A stretch of DNA of 64,000 nt from an uncultured Saprospiraceae bacterium (lineage in GTDB: Bacteria > Bacteroidota > Bacteroidia > Chitinophagales > Saprospiraceae). A model generated the notes under the pieces. The model ran no database searches. It worked only from the letters and a program-made list of their open reading frames with translations, and was not told the DNA's origin. The position numbers and the translations under genes are program-made. Positions 44,267-53,006 of the stretch are shown here, piece after piece. Each line of letters starts with the position of its first letter. The first letter of the stretch is position 1. Location of the stretch: the NCBI GenBank assembly GCA_937981555.1, contig CALJOK010000042.1, positions 1-64,000 of the forward strand, in the 5' to 3' direction.

Positions 44267-44381
44267 GGGAACGCGGATGACGCGGATGACGCGGATCTAG
44301 TGGATTAATGCCGATTTCTCCCAGCATATTGTAATCGTCAGATCCGCTTCAATCCACTAGATTCGCGTCATCCGTGTTCCA
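44267..44381. repeat. Long inverted repeat with a tandem 9-bp triplication in one arm
   Basis: The left arm (44267-44306) and right arm (44351-44381) pair with core ACGCGGATCTAGTGGATT-like sequence. The left arm contains CGCGGATGA twice plus CGCGGAT, where the right arm has a single copy, so one arm was expanded or the other contracted. It is more G+C-rich than the flanks and lies between two genes on the same strand. Related to 25324-25439. Confidence 0.8.
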
Positions 44382-44429
44382 TCCTACCCAATATTTTTTT
44401 ACGTAAAAAAGATTTAATCAAAAATATAA

Positions 44430-45455
44430 ATGTCGAATCCAAACCTCGATCCTTCCGACGAAAACTTAACCTCGGAAGACCAACAATATGAAAAAGCCTT
44501 GCGTCCAAAAATGCTTGGCGACTTTAATGGTCAACCTAAGATTGTCGAAAATTTAAAAATATTTATTGCCGCAGCAAAGTTACGTGGCGAAGCGTTGGAT
44601 CATGTTTTATTGCATGGGCCTCCTGGTTTGGGGAAAACAACTTTGTCTCATATTGTTTCTAATGAATTGGAAGCAAGTTTAAAAATGACTTCTGGACCTG
44701 TCTTAGAAAAACCTGGCGACTTGGCTGGGTTGCTTACCAACTTGGAAGAAGGTGACGTACTTTTCATTGATGAAATTCATCGGCTGAATACTGTGGTGGA
44801 AGAATATTTATATTCTGCAATGGAAGATTATCGAATTGACATCATGATTGATTCTGGGCCAAATGCTCGGAGTATCCAATTGTCACTCAATCCATTTACG
44901 CTAGTTGGTGCAACCACTCGAATGGGACTTTTAACTGCACCAATGCGAGCGAGATTTGGTATTAATTGTCACTTGGATTATTATACCGTTGAAGTTTTGG
45001 AAGGCATTGTAAAAAGAAGTGCGAGTATTTTAGGTGTTCCAATTACAGACGGTGGCTCTCATGAAATTGCTCGAAGAAGTCGAGGAACTCCACGGATCGC
45101 CAATGCTTTGCTTCGAAGAATCAGAGACTTTGCTCAAATCAAAGGTGACGGAACAATTGATGTAAAAATTTCAAAATTCGGTTTGACGGCCTTAAATGTA
45201 GATGAAAGTGGATTGGATGAAATGGATAATAAAATTTTGTCGACCATCATTCATAAATTTAAAGGTGGCCCAGTTGGATTGACAACTATTGGAACTGCTG
45301 TCGGCGAAGAAGCTGGAACAATTGAAGAAGTCCACGAACCATTTTTAATTATGGAAGGTTACATTCAACGAACGCCTCGTGGAAGACTGGTTACGGAAAA
45401 AGCCTATGTCCATTTGGGTATCGTTCCTCCTTCCGAATCAGGAACATTATTTTAA
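44430..45455 (+). CDS. ruvB: Holliday junction branch migration ATPase RuvB
   Basis: A 341-residue AAA+ motor that drives branch migration with RuvA. Walker [10 protein letters not shown] near residue 69-77, Walker B DEIHRL near 117, sensor [18 protein letters not shown], and the C-terminal winged helix ending [18 protein letters not shown]. Standard length. ruvA and ruvC are not adjacent. A terminator follows at once. Confidence 0.97.
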   Translation: MSNPNLDPSDENLTSEDQQYEKALRPKMLGDFNGQPKIVENLKIFIAAAKLRGEALDHVLLHGPPGLGKTTLSHIVSNELEASLKMTSGPVLEKPGDLAGLLTNLEEGDVLFIDEIHRLNTVVEEYLYSAMEDYRIDIMIDSGPNARSIQLSLNPFTLVGATTRMGLLTAPMRARFGINCHLDYYTVEVLEGIVKRSASILGVPITDGGSHEIARRSRGTPRIANALLRRIRDFAQIKGDGTIDVKISKFGLTALNVDESGLDEMDNKILSTIIHKFKGGPVGLTTIGTAVGEEAGTIEEVHEPFLIMEGYIQRTPRGRLVTEKAYVHLGIVPPSESGTLF

Positions 45456-45459
45456 ATAA

Positions 45460-45494
45460 AAACTCCTTCTAGAAAAAAATTCTAGAAGGAGTTT
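45460..45494 (+). terminator. Terminator of ruvB
   Basis: 15-bp stem (AAACTCCTTCTAGA arm 45460-45474 with 45480-45494) with a 5-nt A loop. The T-run after it is interrupted. Confidence 0.8.
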
Positions 45495-45542
45495 CTATTT
45501 CAAGAAAGGAGATTGAATAAAGAATAAATTTCAACCTGCACC

Positions 45543-46862
45543 TTAATTATCTTCCTGCTTCATATGCTTCTTTTTATATCTCTTTCTCTTAAACTCCCAC
45601 AGTCTTCCCTTCGTATCAATCAAAAACAAAAACTTATCATACAATTCGAATTCAATCACATTATGATAATTTAGGGTTTGCGAAATTTCTTTATCGTCAC
45701 AACAATTTTCGGTGCAATCTATATTTGGTGTAAAAATTAATCGTCCTCGATCAGTTGCATTGTAAACCATTTCACAAGTGTTGACTGTTCTATTAAATCG
45801 TAATTTCCCTTTTGCCAGAAACTCCACCCAGAAAGTTTGTTTAGGCAAAAAAGTAATTTCAAAAGTCTCCGCATTTCGAATATTAACTAAATCCCACCCT
45901 CCAGAGAATCTTTTAAAATCGGCTTGATTATATTTTTGCTTTTTGAAATTATATTCAAAATCAGATTCTTTCGCATAAGATTCTATTGGTGACAATCCAA
46001 TATATTCTCTTCGCTTATTGATTTTACGTTCATCTATGATTTCAGTAAAATCTAATTTTCCTGTTTTTTGATTTTCTTCGATTTGTGTTCCATAAATTTG
46101 TGGACGTCCTTTTCTATTTTCAACCCGATCTATCATTGAAGCAAGATCTTTCATTTCTAAATCTCCATTTTTTACTGCTTTATGAAAAAGGGGAATATAT
46201 TTTTGTTGGTACCTTAATTCCGAATGTTGGATAATTACAAAAACGGATTTAGCTGCTTTCTTTCCAACCAGTTTTTTACTGGGAAAACCATATTGTGTAA
46301 TTATTTCTTCACTTCGTTTAAAGTTTTTTGCATCAATCGCTAGTTGCTTTTTCCATAACGCCTGAACTGCGGACGCGTTGTTTTTTCCTTTTTTTGATTG
46401 CTCTTTAATTTCAATTCGATATTTCTGATCGTCCTTCCTCATTTGAATTAACTCCTCTCGCAAAGTTAAATTCATTCCTTTTTGCTGTGTCTTAATTTCT
46501 TTCTGAACTTTTTTCCAACAGCGTTTTTTCTTTTTCAAATTTTTAAAATCGCTTTCACTATTTGCTAACCAATCTTCTACATCTTCCCAATCTAACTGAA
46601 TTGCTTTCGTTAAACTTTGATGCGATTTTTTGTTTTTTTTCTTCAAATCGTAACATCGAGCTGCAGCATATTTTATCCATGCATTTTGTGGTTGATATTT
46701 TTCAGCATCTTCGTAACAAGAAATACACGTATTGTAATCTTTGCTTTCAAAAGCTGCTTTTCCTTTTTCTAATAAAGTCAAAAACGCATCACCTTCTTCT
46801 TGCGCAATGCTATTTCCATGAAAAAGAAACAAACCAAGAATAATAAAAATCCAATTTCTCAT
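45543..46862 (-). CDS. Exported TPR plus DUF6624-like protein
   Basis: A 439-residue exported protein (signal peptide MRNWIFIILGLFLFHGNSIAQ). Two to three TPR-like helices occupy about 28-100 (GKAAFESKDYNTCISCYEDAEKYQP). Residues 125-285 carry the DUF6624 pattern: LREELIQMRKDDQKYR, ITQYGFPSKKLVGKKAAKSVFVIIQHSE and the closing GRPQIYGTQIEEN. A last ~130-residue segment (SGGWDLVNIRNAETFEITFLP...) is beta-rich. DUF6624 has no known function, though its invariant Asp/Arg, QH and YGTQ look catalytic. Confidence 0.8.
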   Translation of the reverse strand: MRNWIFIILGLFLFHGNSIAQEEGDAFLTLLEKGKAAFESKDYNTCISCYEDAEKYQPQNAWIKYAAARCYDLKKKNKKSHQSLTKAIQLDWEDVEDWLANSESDFKNLKKKKRCWKKVQKEIKTQQKGMNLTLREELIQMRKDDQKYRIEIKEQSKKGKNNASAVQALWKKQLAIDAKNFKRSEEIITQYGFPSKKLVGKKAAKSVFVIIQHSELRYQQKYIPLFHKAVKNGDLEMKDLASMIDRVENRKGRPQIYGTQIEENQKTGKLDFTEIIDERKINKRREYIGLSPIESYAKESDFEYNFKKQKYNQADFKRFSGGWDLVNIRNAETFEITFLPKQTFWVEFLAKGKLRFNRTVNTCEMVYNATDRGRLIFTPNIDCTENCCDDKEISQTLNYHNVIEFELYDKFLFLIDTKGRLWEFKRKRYKKKHMKQEDN

Positions 46863-46898
46863 ACCGTTTTTTTTTTACAAAATTAATCAAAAAAACAA

Positions 46899-46935
46899 AA
46901 AACGATGTTAGTGCAGTTTGCATTAACATCGTTTT
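46899..46935 (-). terminator. Terminator of hemH
   Basis: 16-bp arms with one G-U pair (46899-46914 and 46920-46935, AAAACGATGTTA core), 5-nt loop; on the minus strand a T-rich tract follows. Confidence 0.87.
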
Positions 46936-46961
46936 AGTAAATCTTTTTTTATTATAATAGA

Positions 46962-48017
46962 TTAAACAACAGAAGATTGTTTCTCCACCACCTGCGCTCG
47001 AACCAAATCAGACATCCCAATAATCCAATCAGGATGGTCATTCAAACTTTCCACTAAATCAATATGCTCTCCACCCAACTCTTCAAATTCTTCTTGATAT
47101 TCATCTAAAATTTCTATCGTCGTCTCCAAACAATCAGACACGAAGGCTGGACAAAAAACCAATAATCGTTTGTCACCTGCATCTGCTCTGACTTTCAATA
47201 TATCGCTCGTGTAAGGTTTAATCCAAGGATCATTTCCAAGGCGACTTTGAAAACAAATAGTGTATTGATCTTTCGATAAATTTAATTTTTTGGCAAGTGC
47301 ATAAGTCGTATCATGACATTGTGCAGAGTAGCAAAACTGATTTTTCTCCGACAACACATCACAACAATTGTCTACTTTCAAACAATGATTACAAGTGTCT
47401 GCTTTTTTCATTTGTCGCTGTGGCAAACCGTGATAACTAAACAACACATGATCGTAACTATCTAAATCGTACTTCTTTGAATTTTTCACAAAAACATCAA
47501 TCATTGGTTCATAGTCATGAAACGAGTTGACAATTTTTAAAGATGGAATGGCTTGTTTTTTGGAAAGCAAGCGCATCACTTCTTCGTAGACTGAACCGGT
47601 CGAAGCCGAAGCATAATGAGGGAAAAGAGGAATCACAATCAACTCTCGAATTTGCTGTGACATCAATTTATCAAGGACAGATTCGATAGATGGATTTTGA
47701 TAGCGCATCGCTAATTCGACGATAAAATCATTTCCTAAATTCTTTTGCACACCTGCTGCTAATCGTTCCCCATTAAATTTTAGAGGCGAACCTTCTTCCG
47801 TCCAAAGTTGCTTATATAATTTTGCAGAACTGTTGGAACGAAAAGGTGCAATAATTCCTCTCACCAATAATTGCCGAGGCAACCAAGGAATATCAATCAC
47901 TCGACCATCGGTCAAAAATTGTTGCAAATATCTCCAAACACCTCCGTAGGAAGGATTATCAGGGGTTCCCAAATTAACAAGAAGTACTCCTATCTTAGAT
48001 TTTAAATTAACTGGCAT
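46962..48017 (-). CDS. hemH: Ferrochelatase
   Basis: A 351-residue ferrochelatase that inserts iron into protoporphyrin IX. Motifs: VLLVNLGTPDNPS near residue 11-23, PLFPHYASASTGSVYEEV, the catalytic SYHGLP, and CPAFVSDCLETTIEI. Between the catalytic His and the C-terminal part is a Cys-rich segment (CNHCLKVDNCC ... FCYSAQC, about residues 210-240) with six Cys, as in bacterial ferrochelatases reported to hold a [2Fe-2S] cluster. ATG 48017 is used; an earlier start adds 27 unrelated residues. Confidence 0.94.
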   Translation of the reverse strand: MPVNLKSKIGVLLVNLGTPDNPSYGGVWRYLQQFLTDGRVIDIPWLPRQLLVRGIIAPFRSNSSAKLYKQLWTEEGSPLKFNGERLAAGVQKNLGNDFIVELAMRYQNPSIESVLDKLMSQQIRELIVIPLFPHYASASTGSVYEEVMRLLSKKQAIPSLKIVNSFHDYEPMIDVFVKNSKKYDLDSYDHVLFSYHGLPQRQMKKADTCNHCLKVDNCCDVLSEKNQFCYSAQCHDTTYALAKKLNLSKDQYTICFQSRLGNDPWIKPYTSDILKVRADAGDKRLLVFCPAFVSDCLETTIEILDEYQEEFEELGGEHIDLVESLNDHPDWIIGMSDLVRAQVVEKQSSVV

Positions 48018-48230
48018 TGATCTATTTTTTTCAAAAAAAAACAAAAATACAACAGCGAAAGGAAAGACATGTTTATTATAGGGTAAAAAATATGTCATTT
48101 TTATTTAGAAAAATTAAGATACAAATGAATTCAGATTTACTGACATTCCCACTTAGAGTTAAATTATAGGAAGGTTAGTTCAATCTATGTTCCTCTCTCT
48201 CAAAAAAAAAAAAAAAGATATTTTAAAAAA

Positions 48231-48261
48231 TTGGGATACTATTTTCCTAAACTTACCTTTG
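48231..48261 (+). promoter_or_regulatory. Promoter of surE
   Basis: TTG at 48231-48233 and TACCTTTG at 48254-48261 are 20 bp apart, the best -33/-7 pair in the window; a 15-A tract lies just upstream (48202-48216). Leader about 40 nt. Confidence 0.7.
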
Positions 48262-48304
48262 CTTTTTCTGTCTTCTCTTCAGACAAATTCAAAAAAAATA
48301 ATTT

Positions 48305-49072
48305 ATGAAAAAACCATTAATTCTCGTTACCAATGATGATGGCATCACCGCAAAAGGAATCAAAGCATTAGTTGAAGTTGCCAAAAAACTAGGCGAAGTC
48401 GTAGTTGTTGCTCCTGATTCTCCTCAAAGTGGAATGGGGCACGCCATCACTATTCATGATCCATTGCGATTAAGAAAAGTAGACATTTTTGAAGGTGTGG
48501 AATCTTATGAGTGCTCTGGAACTCCTGTAGATTGTGTAAAATTGGGGAAATATGTGGTACTTAAAAACCGAACACCAGACCTTTGTGTTTCTGGAATTAA
48601 TCATGGTTCAAATGTAGCGATCAATATTTTATATTCAGGAACAATGTCAGCCGCAATGGAGGCATCCTTGAATGGAATTGATAGTATTGGTTTTAGTTTA
48701 TTGGATTTTGCTGCAGATGCGGATTTTTCAGCAGCTCAAGTTTGGATAGAAAAATTAATGCGAATGGTTCTGGAAAAAGGACTTTCAGGAGGAAAACTTT
48801 TGAATGTAAATATTCCAAAATTGCCTTTGGAAGAAATCAAAGGAATGAAAGTTTGTTATCAATCTGATTCTCGTTGGGTAGAAGAATTTGAAGAAAAAAA
48901 AGATCCAATGGGGAAAGATTATTATTGGATCACAGGTTCATTTGTCTCTAATGATTTGACTGATGAATCTGATGTGAGAGCTTTGGATGATGGATATATT
49001 TCGATTGTTCCTTCTATGCATGATTTGACGGATTATAAGGCTGCACGAGATTTGAAATGGATGGAGGAATAA
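48305..49072 (+). CDS. surE: 5'/3'-nucleotidase SurE
   Basis: A 255-residue metal-dependent nucleotidase (survival protein E). The metal motif TNDDG is at residues 9-13, followed by APDSPQSGMGHAIT and the second ligand loop SGINHGSNVAINILYSGTMSAAMEA. Standard length. Its own promoter is clear. A hairpin of the ACCACATAG type follows 16 bp after the stop. Confidence 0.96.
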   Translation: MKKPLILVTNDDGITAKGIKALVEVAKKLGEVVVVAPDSPQSGMGHAITIHDPLRLRKVDIFEGVESYECSGTPVDCVKLGKYVVLKNRTPDLCVSGINHGSNVAINILYSGTMSAAMEASLNGIDSIGFSLLDFAADADFSAAQVWIEKLMRMVLEKGLSGGKLLNVNIPKLPLEEIKGMKVCYQSDSRWVEEFEEKKDPMGKDYYWITGSFVSNDLTDESDVRALDDGYISIVPSMHDLTDYKAARDLKWMEE

Positions 49073-49087
49073 CTATACTTTATCTTT

Positions 49088-49132
49088 TTTACCACATAGA
49101 AAAAAGAGAATCTATCTTTTCTATGTCGTAAA
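49088..49132 (+). repeat. Inverted repeat, ACCACATAG family
   Basis: 16-bp arms with one mismatch (49088-49103 and 49117-49132) around a 13-nt loop, in the surE-DUF434 gap. The arm core TTTACCACATAG recurs at 62443-62458. It may act as the surE terminator. Confidence 0.75.
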
Positions 49133-49153
49133 AAATTATAACTCAAACATATT

Positions 49154-49861
49154 TTGCCAACAAGAAATAGAGGAAAACACCCCAACGACGATAAATTATT
49201 TGCAGAAAAATGGCACCCCATTTTTAAAGAAGCGATTGATGATTATTCCTTTTTAATGTCAAGAGGATATGCAATGAATTCGACTTTACAAATTGTTGGC
49301 AGCCGATATAAATTAAACAAACGACAGAGAATGGCTATCCTTCGAGTAGGTGCTGCCAAACAAAACATTCGACTTCGAAAAAGCAAAGAAATCCAAACTT
49401 CATTTCTGAAAAATAAAACTGTTTCAATTGATGGATTTAATTTACTGATACTTTTAGAAAGTGCGCTTTCAGGTGCATTCGTTTTCAAAGGTAGAGATGG
49501 AACTTATAGAGATATTTCAAGTGTGCATGGTACCTACAAACGAGTTCAAAAAACCGAAGCTGCCATCACATTAGTAGGTAATGCTTTGAAAAAAATGGAG
49601 GTGTCTTTAGTTGAATGGTACTTAGATGCCCCCATCTCAAATAGTGGTCGACTAAAGAAAATGCTTTTAGAAATTAGTCAAGAATATCAATACAATTGGA
49701 CGGTAGAACTCGTCAATAATCCTGATAAAGTCTTAGCCGAAAATTGTAAAATTATTGTTTCTTCTGATGGTTGGGTAATAGATCATGCCCCGAATTGGTT
49801 TAATCTCGGTGGTCATCTAATTGATCAAGACTTAGAAAACTTGAATATTTTAGCCTTTTAG
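49154..49861 (+). CDS. DUF434 domain protein
   Basis: A 235-residue cytosolic protein of the DUF434/COG2454 type: N-terminal RNRGKHPNDDKLF, then KTVSIDGFNLLILLESALSG, GRDGTYRDISSVHGTYKRV and WYLDAPISNSGRLKKMLLEI. Asp-rich motifs (SIDGFN, LDAPISNSG) recall PIN/NYN-like nuclease folds, but the function is unknown. The start is a TTG at 49154: no ATG or GTG exists between it and an in-frame stop 15 bp upstream, and homologs begin at RNRGKHPND. Confidence 0.85.
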   Translation: MPTRNRGKHPNDDKLFAEKWHPIFKEAIDDYSFLMSRGYAMNSTLQIVGSRYKLNKRQRMAILRVGAAKQNIRLRKSKEIQTSFLKNKTVSIDGFNLLILLESALSGAFVFKGRDGTYRDISSVHGTYKRVQKTEAAITLVGNALKKMEVSLVEWYLDAPISNSGRLKKMLLEISQEYQYNWTVELVNNPDKVLAENCKIIVSSDGWVIDHAPNWFNLGGHLIDQDLENLNILAF

Positions 49862-50057
49862 TTAGACAATTAGACGCTGAACCGTTAATCTCACGTTAAA
49901 TTTCTTACATTTTCAGACAACCAACCACAATTCTTTTTGTCGTTTTAGGAAGTAGAATTACCTTTAGGAGATGGAAAAGATTCTAATTTTTTTCTACACT
50001 CTTTTTTAATCATAAGTTAAAATACGTACGCGTTAATTTTTGACAAAAACTTTAATT

Positions 50058-52901
50058 ATGAAAAACTTTTTGATTTTTACTTTTTTGATTTTTTCTTCCT
50101 CCCTCTTCGCTCAAACTAAAATGATTGAGAAAGTGGAAAAGAAAGGAGATAAAATCGTTATCCCTTACGAAAAGCATGTGCTTTCTAATGGATTAACTTT
50201 GGTGATCCATGAAGATCACTCTGATCCTTTAGTTCATGTTGATGTAACTTACCATGTAGGTTCTGCTCGTGAAGAATTAAATAAATCTGGATTTGCCCAT
50301 TTCTTTGAGCACATGATGTTTCAAGGTTCTGAAAATGTAGCAGACGAAGAACATTTTAAAACGGTAACAGAAGCCGGTGGAACGCTTAACGGAACCACTA
50401 ACCGTGACCGAACTAACTACTTCGAAACTGTACCTAGTAACCAATTGGAAAGAATGCTTTGGTTGGAAGCTGATCGAATGGGATTTTTCTTAGACGCAGT
50501 AACTCAGAAAAAATTTGAGGTACAACGGGAAACTGTAAAAAACGAAAAAGGACAAAATTACGACAACCGTCCTTATGGTCCTTACAATGAATTACAAGCT
50601 GCAGCTTTGTATCCATTTGGCCACCCATATTCTTGGTTGACAATTGGAAAATTGGAAGACCTTGATCGAGTAAATGTAGAAGATTTGAAAAAATTCTTCT
50701 TACGATGGTATGGACCAAACAATGCCACTTTGACTATCGGTGGAGATGTTAAGCCAAAAGAGGTAATCAAAATGGTGGAGAAATATTTTGGAAATATTCC
50801 TGCTGGCCCTGCTGTAAAAAACATGAAATTGGAAAAACCAGTTTTACCTGAGAACAGATATGTTTCTTATGTAGATAAAAATATCCGATTCCCTGCCGTA
50901 ATCTTTACATACCCAACGGTACCTAGATTCCATAAAGATGAAGCACCTTTAGATTGCTTAGCTGAAATTTTAGGAACTGGAAAAAGTTCTTACTTCTACA
51001 AGAATTTCGTAAAAACTCAAAAAGCAATTCAAGCTTCTTCTTTCAATCCTGCAAGTGAATTGTCGGGTGAATTTTCTATGTTTATTTTGCCTTTCCCAGG
51101 TCAATCACTAGAAGTGTTTGAATCACAGGTAATTCAAATTTTGGAAGACTTTGAAAAAGCTGGAGTAACTGATGCTGATATCGAAAAATTCAAAGCAGAT
51201 ACAGAATCAAGTATGATTAACAGCTTAGCAAGTGTAAGTGGAAAAGTTTCTCAGTTAGCAAGTTTCCAAACTTTCAAAGGAACTCCAAACGGAATTGGTG
51301 CTGAATTAGATAGATACATGGGGATTACGAAAGAAGATGTAATGCGTGTATTTAAAAAATATATCAAAGACCAACCATACGTATTGATTAGTGTATTGGC
51401 AAGCGAAGATGCTCAGCCTGCAAAACCAGATAACTTTGTAATTGCAACAGAAGGGAAGAATACATTCCCAACTACTGATTACTCTAAAATGGTTTACAAT
51501 AAAGCAAAAGGAGATACCTTTGATAGAAGTAAAAAACCAGGTTTAGGTGCTAACCCTGTGGTTAAAGTTCCTGAATTTTGGAAATCAACTTTCAAAAATG
51601 GAATCAAAGTAATCGGAACTACAAGTGATGAGATTCCAACTGTTTCTTTACAGTTGACTATCAACGGAGGACACAAATTAGATGCTGTTGACAAATCAAA
51701 ATCTGGTTTAGCTTCTTTGACTGGTAGCATGATGAATGAAGCTACTAAGAATTATTCTTCAGAAGCGATTCAAGAAGAATTGCGAAAATTAGGTAGTAGT
51801 GTAAGTATTAATGCAGGAAGAAGTTCTACAACTATGTTTGTGAGTTCTTTGAAAAAGAATTTACCAGCTACTTTGAAATTGGCGGAAGAGATTTTGATGA
51901 ATCCTATGTTTGCGGAAGAAGATTTTGAAAGATTGAAAAAACAACAATTGGAAGGAATCAAAAGTAGTCGAAAAAACCCAAGTGCAACTGCTAGCCAAGT
52001 TTACAATAGATTACTTTATGGAAAAGATCATATCTATGCCATTCCTACAAGTGGTGATGAAGGGTCAGTTGTGAATATTACTTTGGATGATGTAAAAACA
52101 TTTTACAAAAAATATTACTCTCCTTCTGTTTCTGAATTGGTAGTAGTTGGTGATATTTCTGAACAAGAAGTAATGCCTCAATTACAATTTTTGAAAAGCT
52201 GGAAAGCGAAACCTGTTACTATTCCTTCAGTTGCAATTAAAGAGAAAAAAGAAAAAACGAAAATTTATATCGTTGACAAAACTGATGCTCCTCAATCTGA
52301 AATCAGAATCGGTTACTTAACTGATATGAAATATGATGTGACTGGTGACTACTACAAATCTTACTTAATGAATTTCCCATTGGGAGGTGCATTCAATAGT
52401 CGAATCAATTTGAATCTTCGAGAAGATAAAGGTTGGACTTATGGTGCTCGTGCTGGTTTCCAAGCTGATGAAGAGATTGGTTCATTTACAGCAAGTGCAG
52501 GTGTAAAAGCGGTTGCTACAGATAGTAGTGTAGTTGAGTTCATCAAAGAAATCAAAGGTTACCAAAAAGATGGAATCTCTGATGATGAATTATCATTTAT
52601 GAAAAGTTCTATCGGTCAACGTGATGCTAGAAACTATGAGACTCCTCGTCAGAAAGCTGGATTCTTGAGAAGAATCGTTCATTATAATTTAGATCGAACA
52701 TTTGTTGACGAGCAAACTAAACTTGTTGAAAATGTAACGAAAGAAGAATTGAATGGTTTGGCTAAAAAATATTTACAACCTGAAAACATGTACATCTTGG
52801 TAGTAGGTGATGAAAAATCTATTCGTCCAGGATTGGAAAAATTAGGTTATGAAATTATCGTTTTGGATGCGAGTGGTGAAGTGAAAGTCGCTAAGCCTTA
52901 G
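50058..52901 (+). CDS. M16 zinc protease, two-unit fused form, exported
   Basis: A 947-residue exported protein (ATG 50058 gives signal peptide MKNFLIFTFLIFSSSLFAQ). The N-terminal M16 pair (about 35-470) has the inverted zinc site HFFEH (H81, E84, H85) and the downstream NEKGQNYDNRPYG segment with the third ligand. The C-terminal pair (about 510-945) repeats the fold without HxxEH, as in pitrilysin-type enzymes. Its likely place is the periplasm, digesting peptides in a closed chamber. Full length. A near-perfect terminator follows. Confidence 0.93.
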   Translation: MKNFLIFTFLIFSSSLFAQTKMIEKVEKKGDKIVIPYEKHVLSNGLTLVIHEDHSDPLVHVDVTYHVGSAREELNKSGFAHFFEHMMFQGSENVADEEHFKTVTEAGGTLNGTTNRDRTNYFETVPSNQLERMLWLEADRMGFFLDAVTQKKFEVQRETVKNEKGQNYDNRPYGPYNELQAAALYPFGHPYSWLTIGKLEDLDRVNVEDLKKFFLRWYGPNNATLTIGGDVKPKEVIKMVEKYFGNIPAGPAVKNMKLEKPVLPENRYVSYVDKNIRFPAVIFTYPTVPRFHKDEAPLDCLAEILGTGKSSYFYKNFVKTQKAIQASSFNPASELSGEFSMFILPFPGQSLEVFESQVIQILEDFEKAGVTDADIEKFKADTESSMINSLASVSGKVSQLASFQTFKGTPNGIGAELDRYMGITKEDVMRVFKKYIKDQPYVLISVLASEDAQPAKPDNFVIATEGKNTFPTTDYSKMVYNKAKGDTFDRSKKPGLGANPVVKVPEFWKSTFKNGIKVIGTTSDEIPTVSLQLTINGGHKLDAVDKSKSGLASLTGSMMNEATKNYSSEAIQEELRKLGSSVSINAGRSSTTMFVSSLKKNLPATLKLAEEILMNPMFAEEDFERLKKQQLEGIKSSRKNPSATASQVYNRLLYGKDHIYAIPTSGDEGSVVNITLDDVKTFYKKYYSPSVSELVVVGDISEQEVMPQLQFLKSWKAKPVTIPSVAIKEKKEKTKIYIVDKTDAPQSEIRIGYLTDMKYDVTGDYYKSYLMNFPLGGAFNSRINLNLREDKGWTYGARAGFQADEEIGSFTASAGVKAVATDSSVVEFIKEIKGYQKDGISDDELSFMKSSIGQRDARNYETPRQKAGFLRRIVHYNLDRTFVDEQTKLVENVTKEELNGLAKKYLQPENMYILVVGDEKSIRPGLEKLGYEIIVLDASGEVKVAKP

Positions 52902-52920
52902 AGCGTAAATTAGTAATTAT

Positions 52921-52958
52921 TTGACTTGTTGATTGGGAAATCAGTTGACTCGTTGATT
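52921..52958 (+). repeat. Short direct repeat after the M16 gene
   Basis: TTGACTTGTTGATT (52921-52934) and TTGACTCGTTGATT (52945-52958), 13 of 14 identical, spaced 24 bp. A simple tandem-like repeat in the intergenic gap. Confidence 0.6.
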
Positions 52959-52968
52959 TTAATATTTT

Positions 52969-53006
52969 GAGGTGTTAGCACTTGGAGTGCTAACACCTCT
53001 TTTTTT
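52969..53006. terminator. Strong bidirectional terminator
   Basis: 14-bp perfect arms (52969-52982 and 52986-52999, GAGGTGTTAGCACT) with a 3-nt loop and seven T after 52999. It separates the M16 gene from the leftward gene ending at 53007. Confidence 0.93.
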
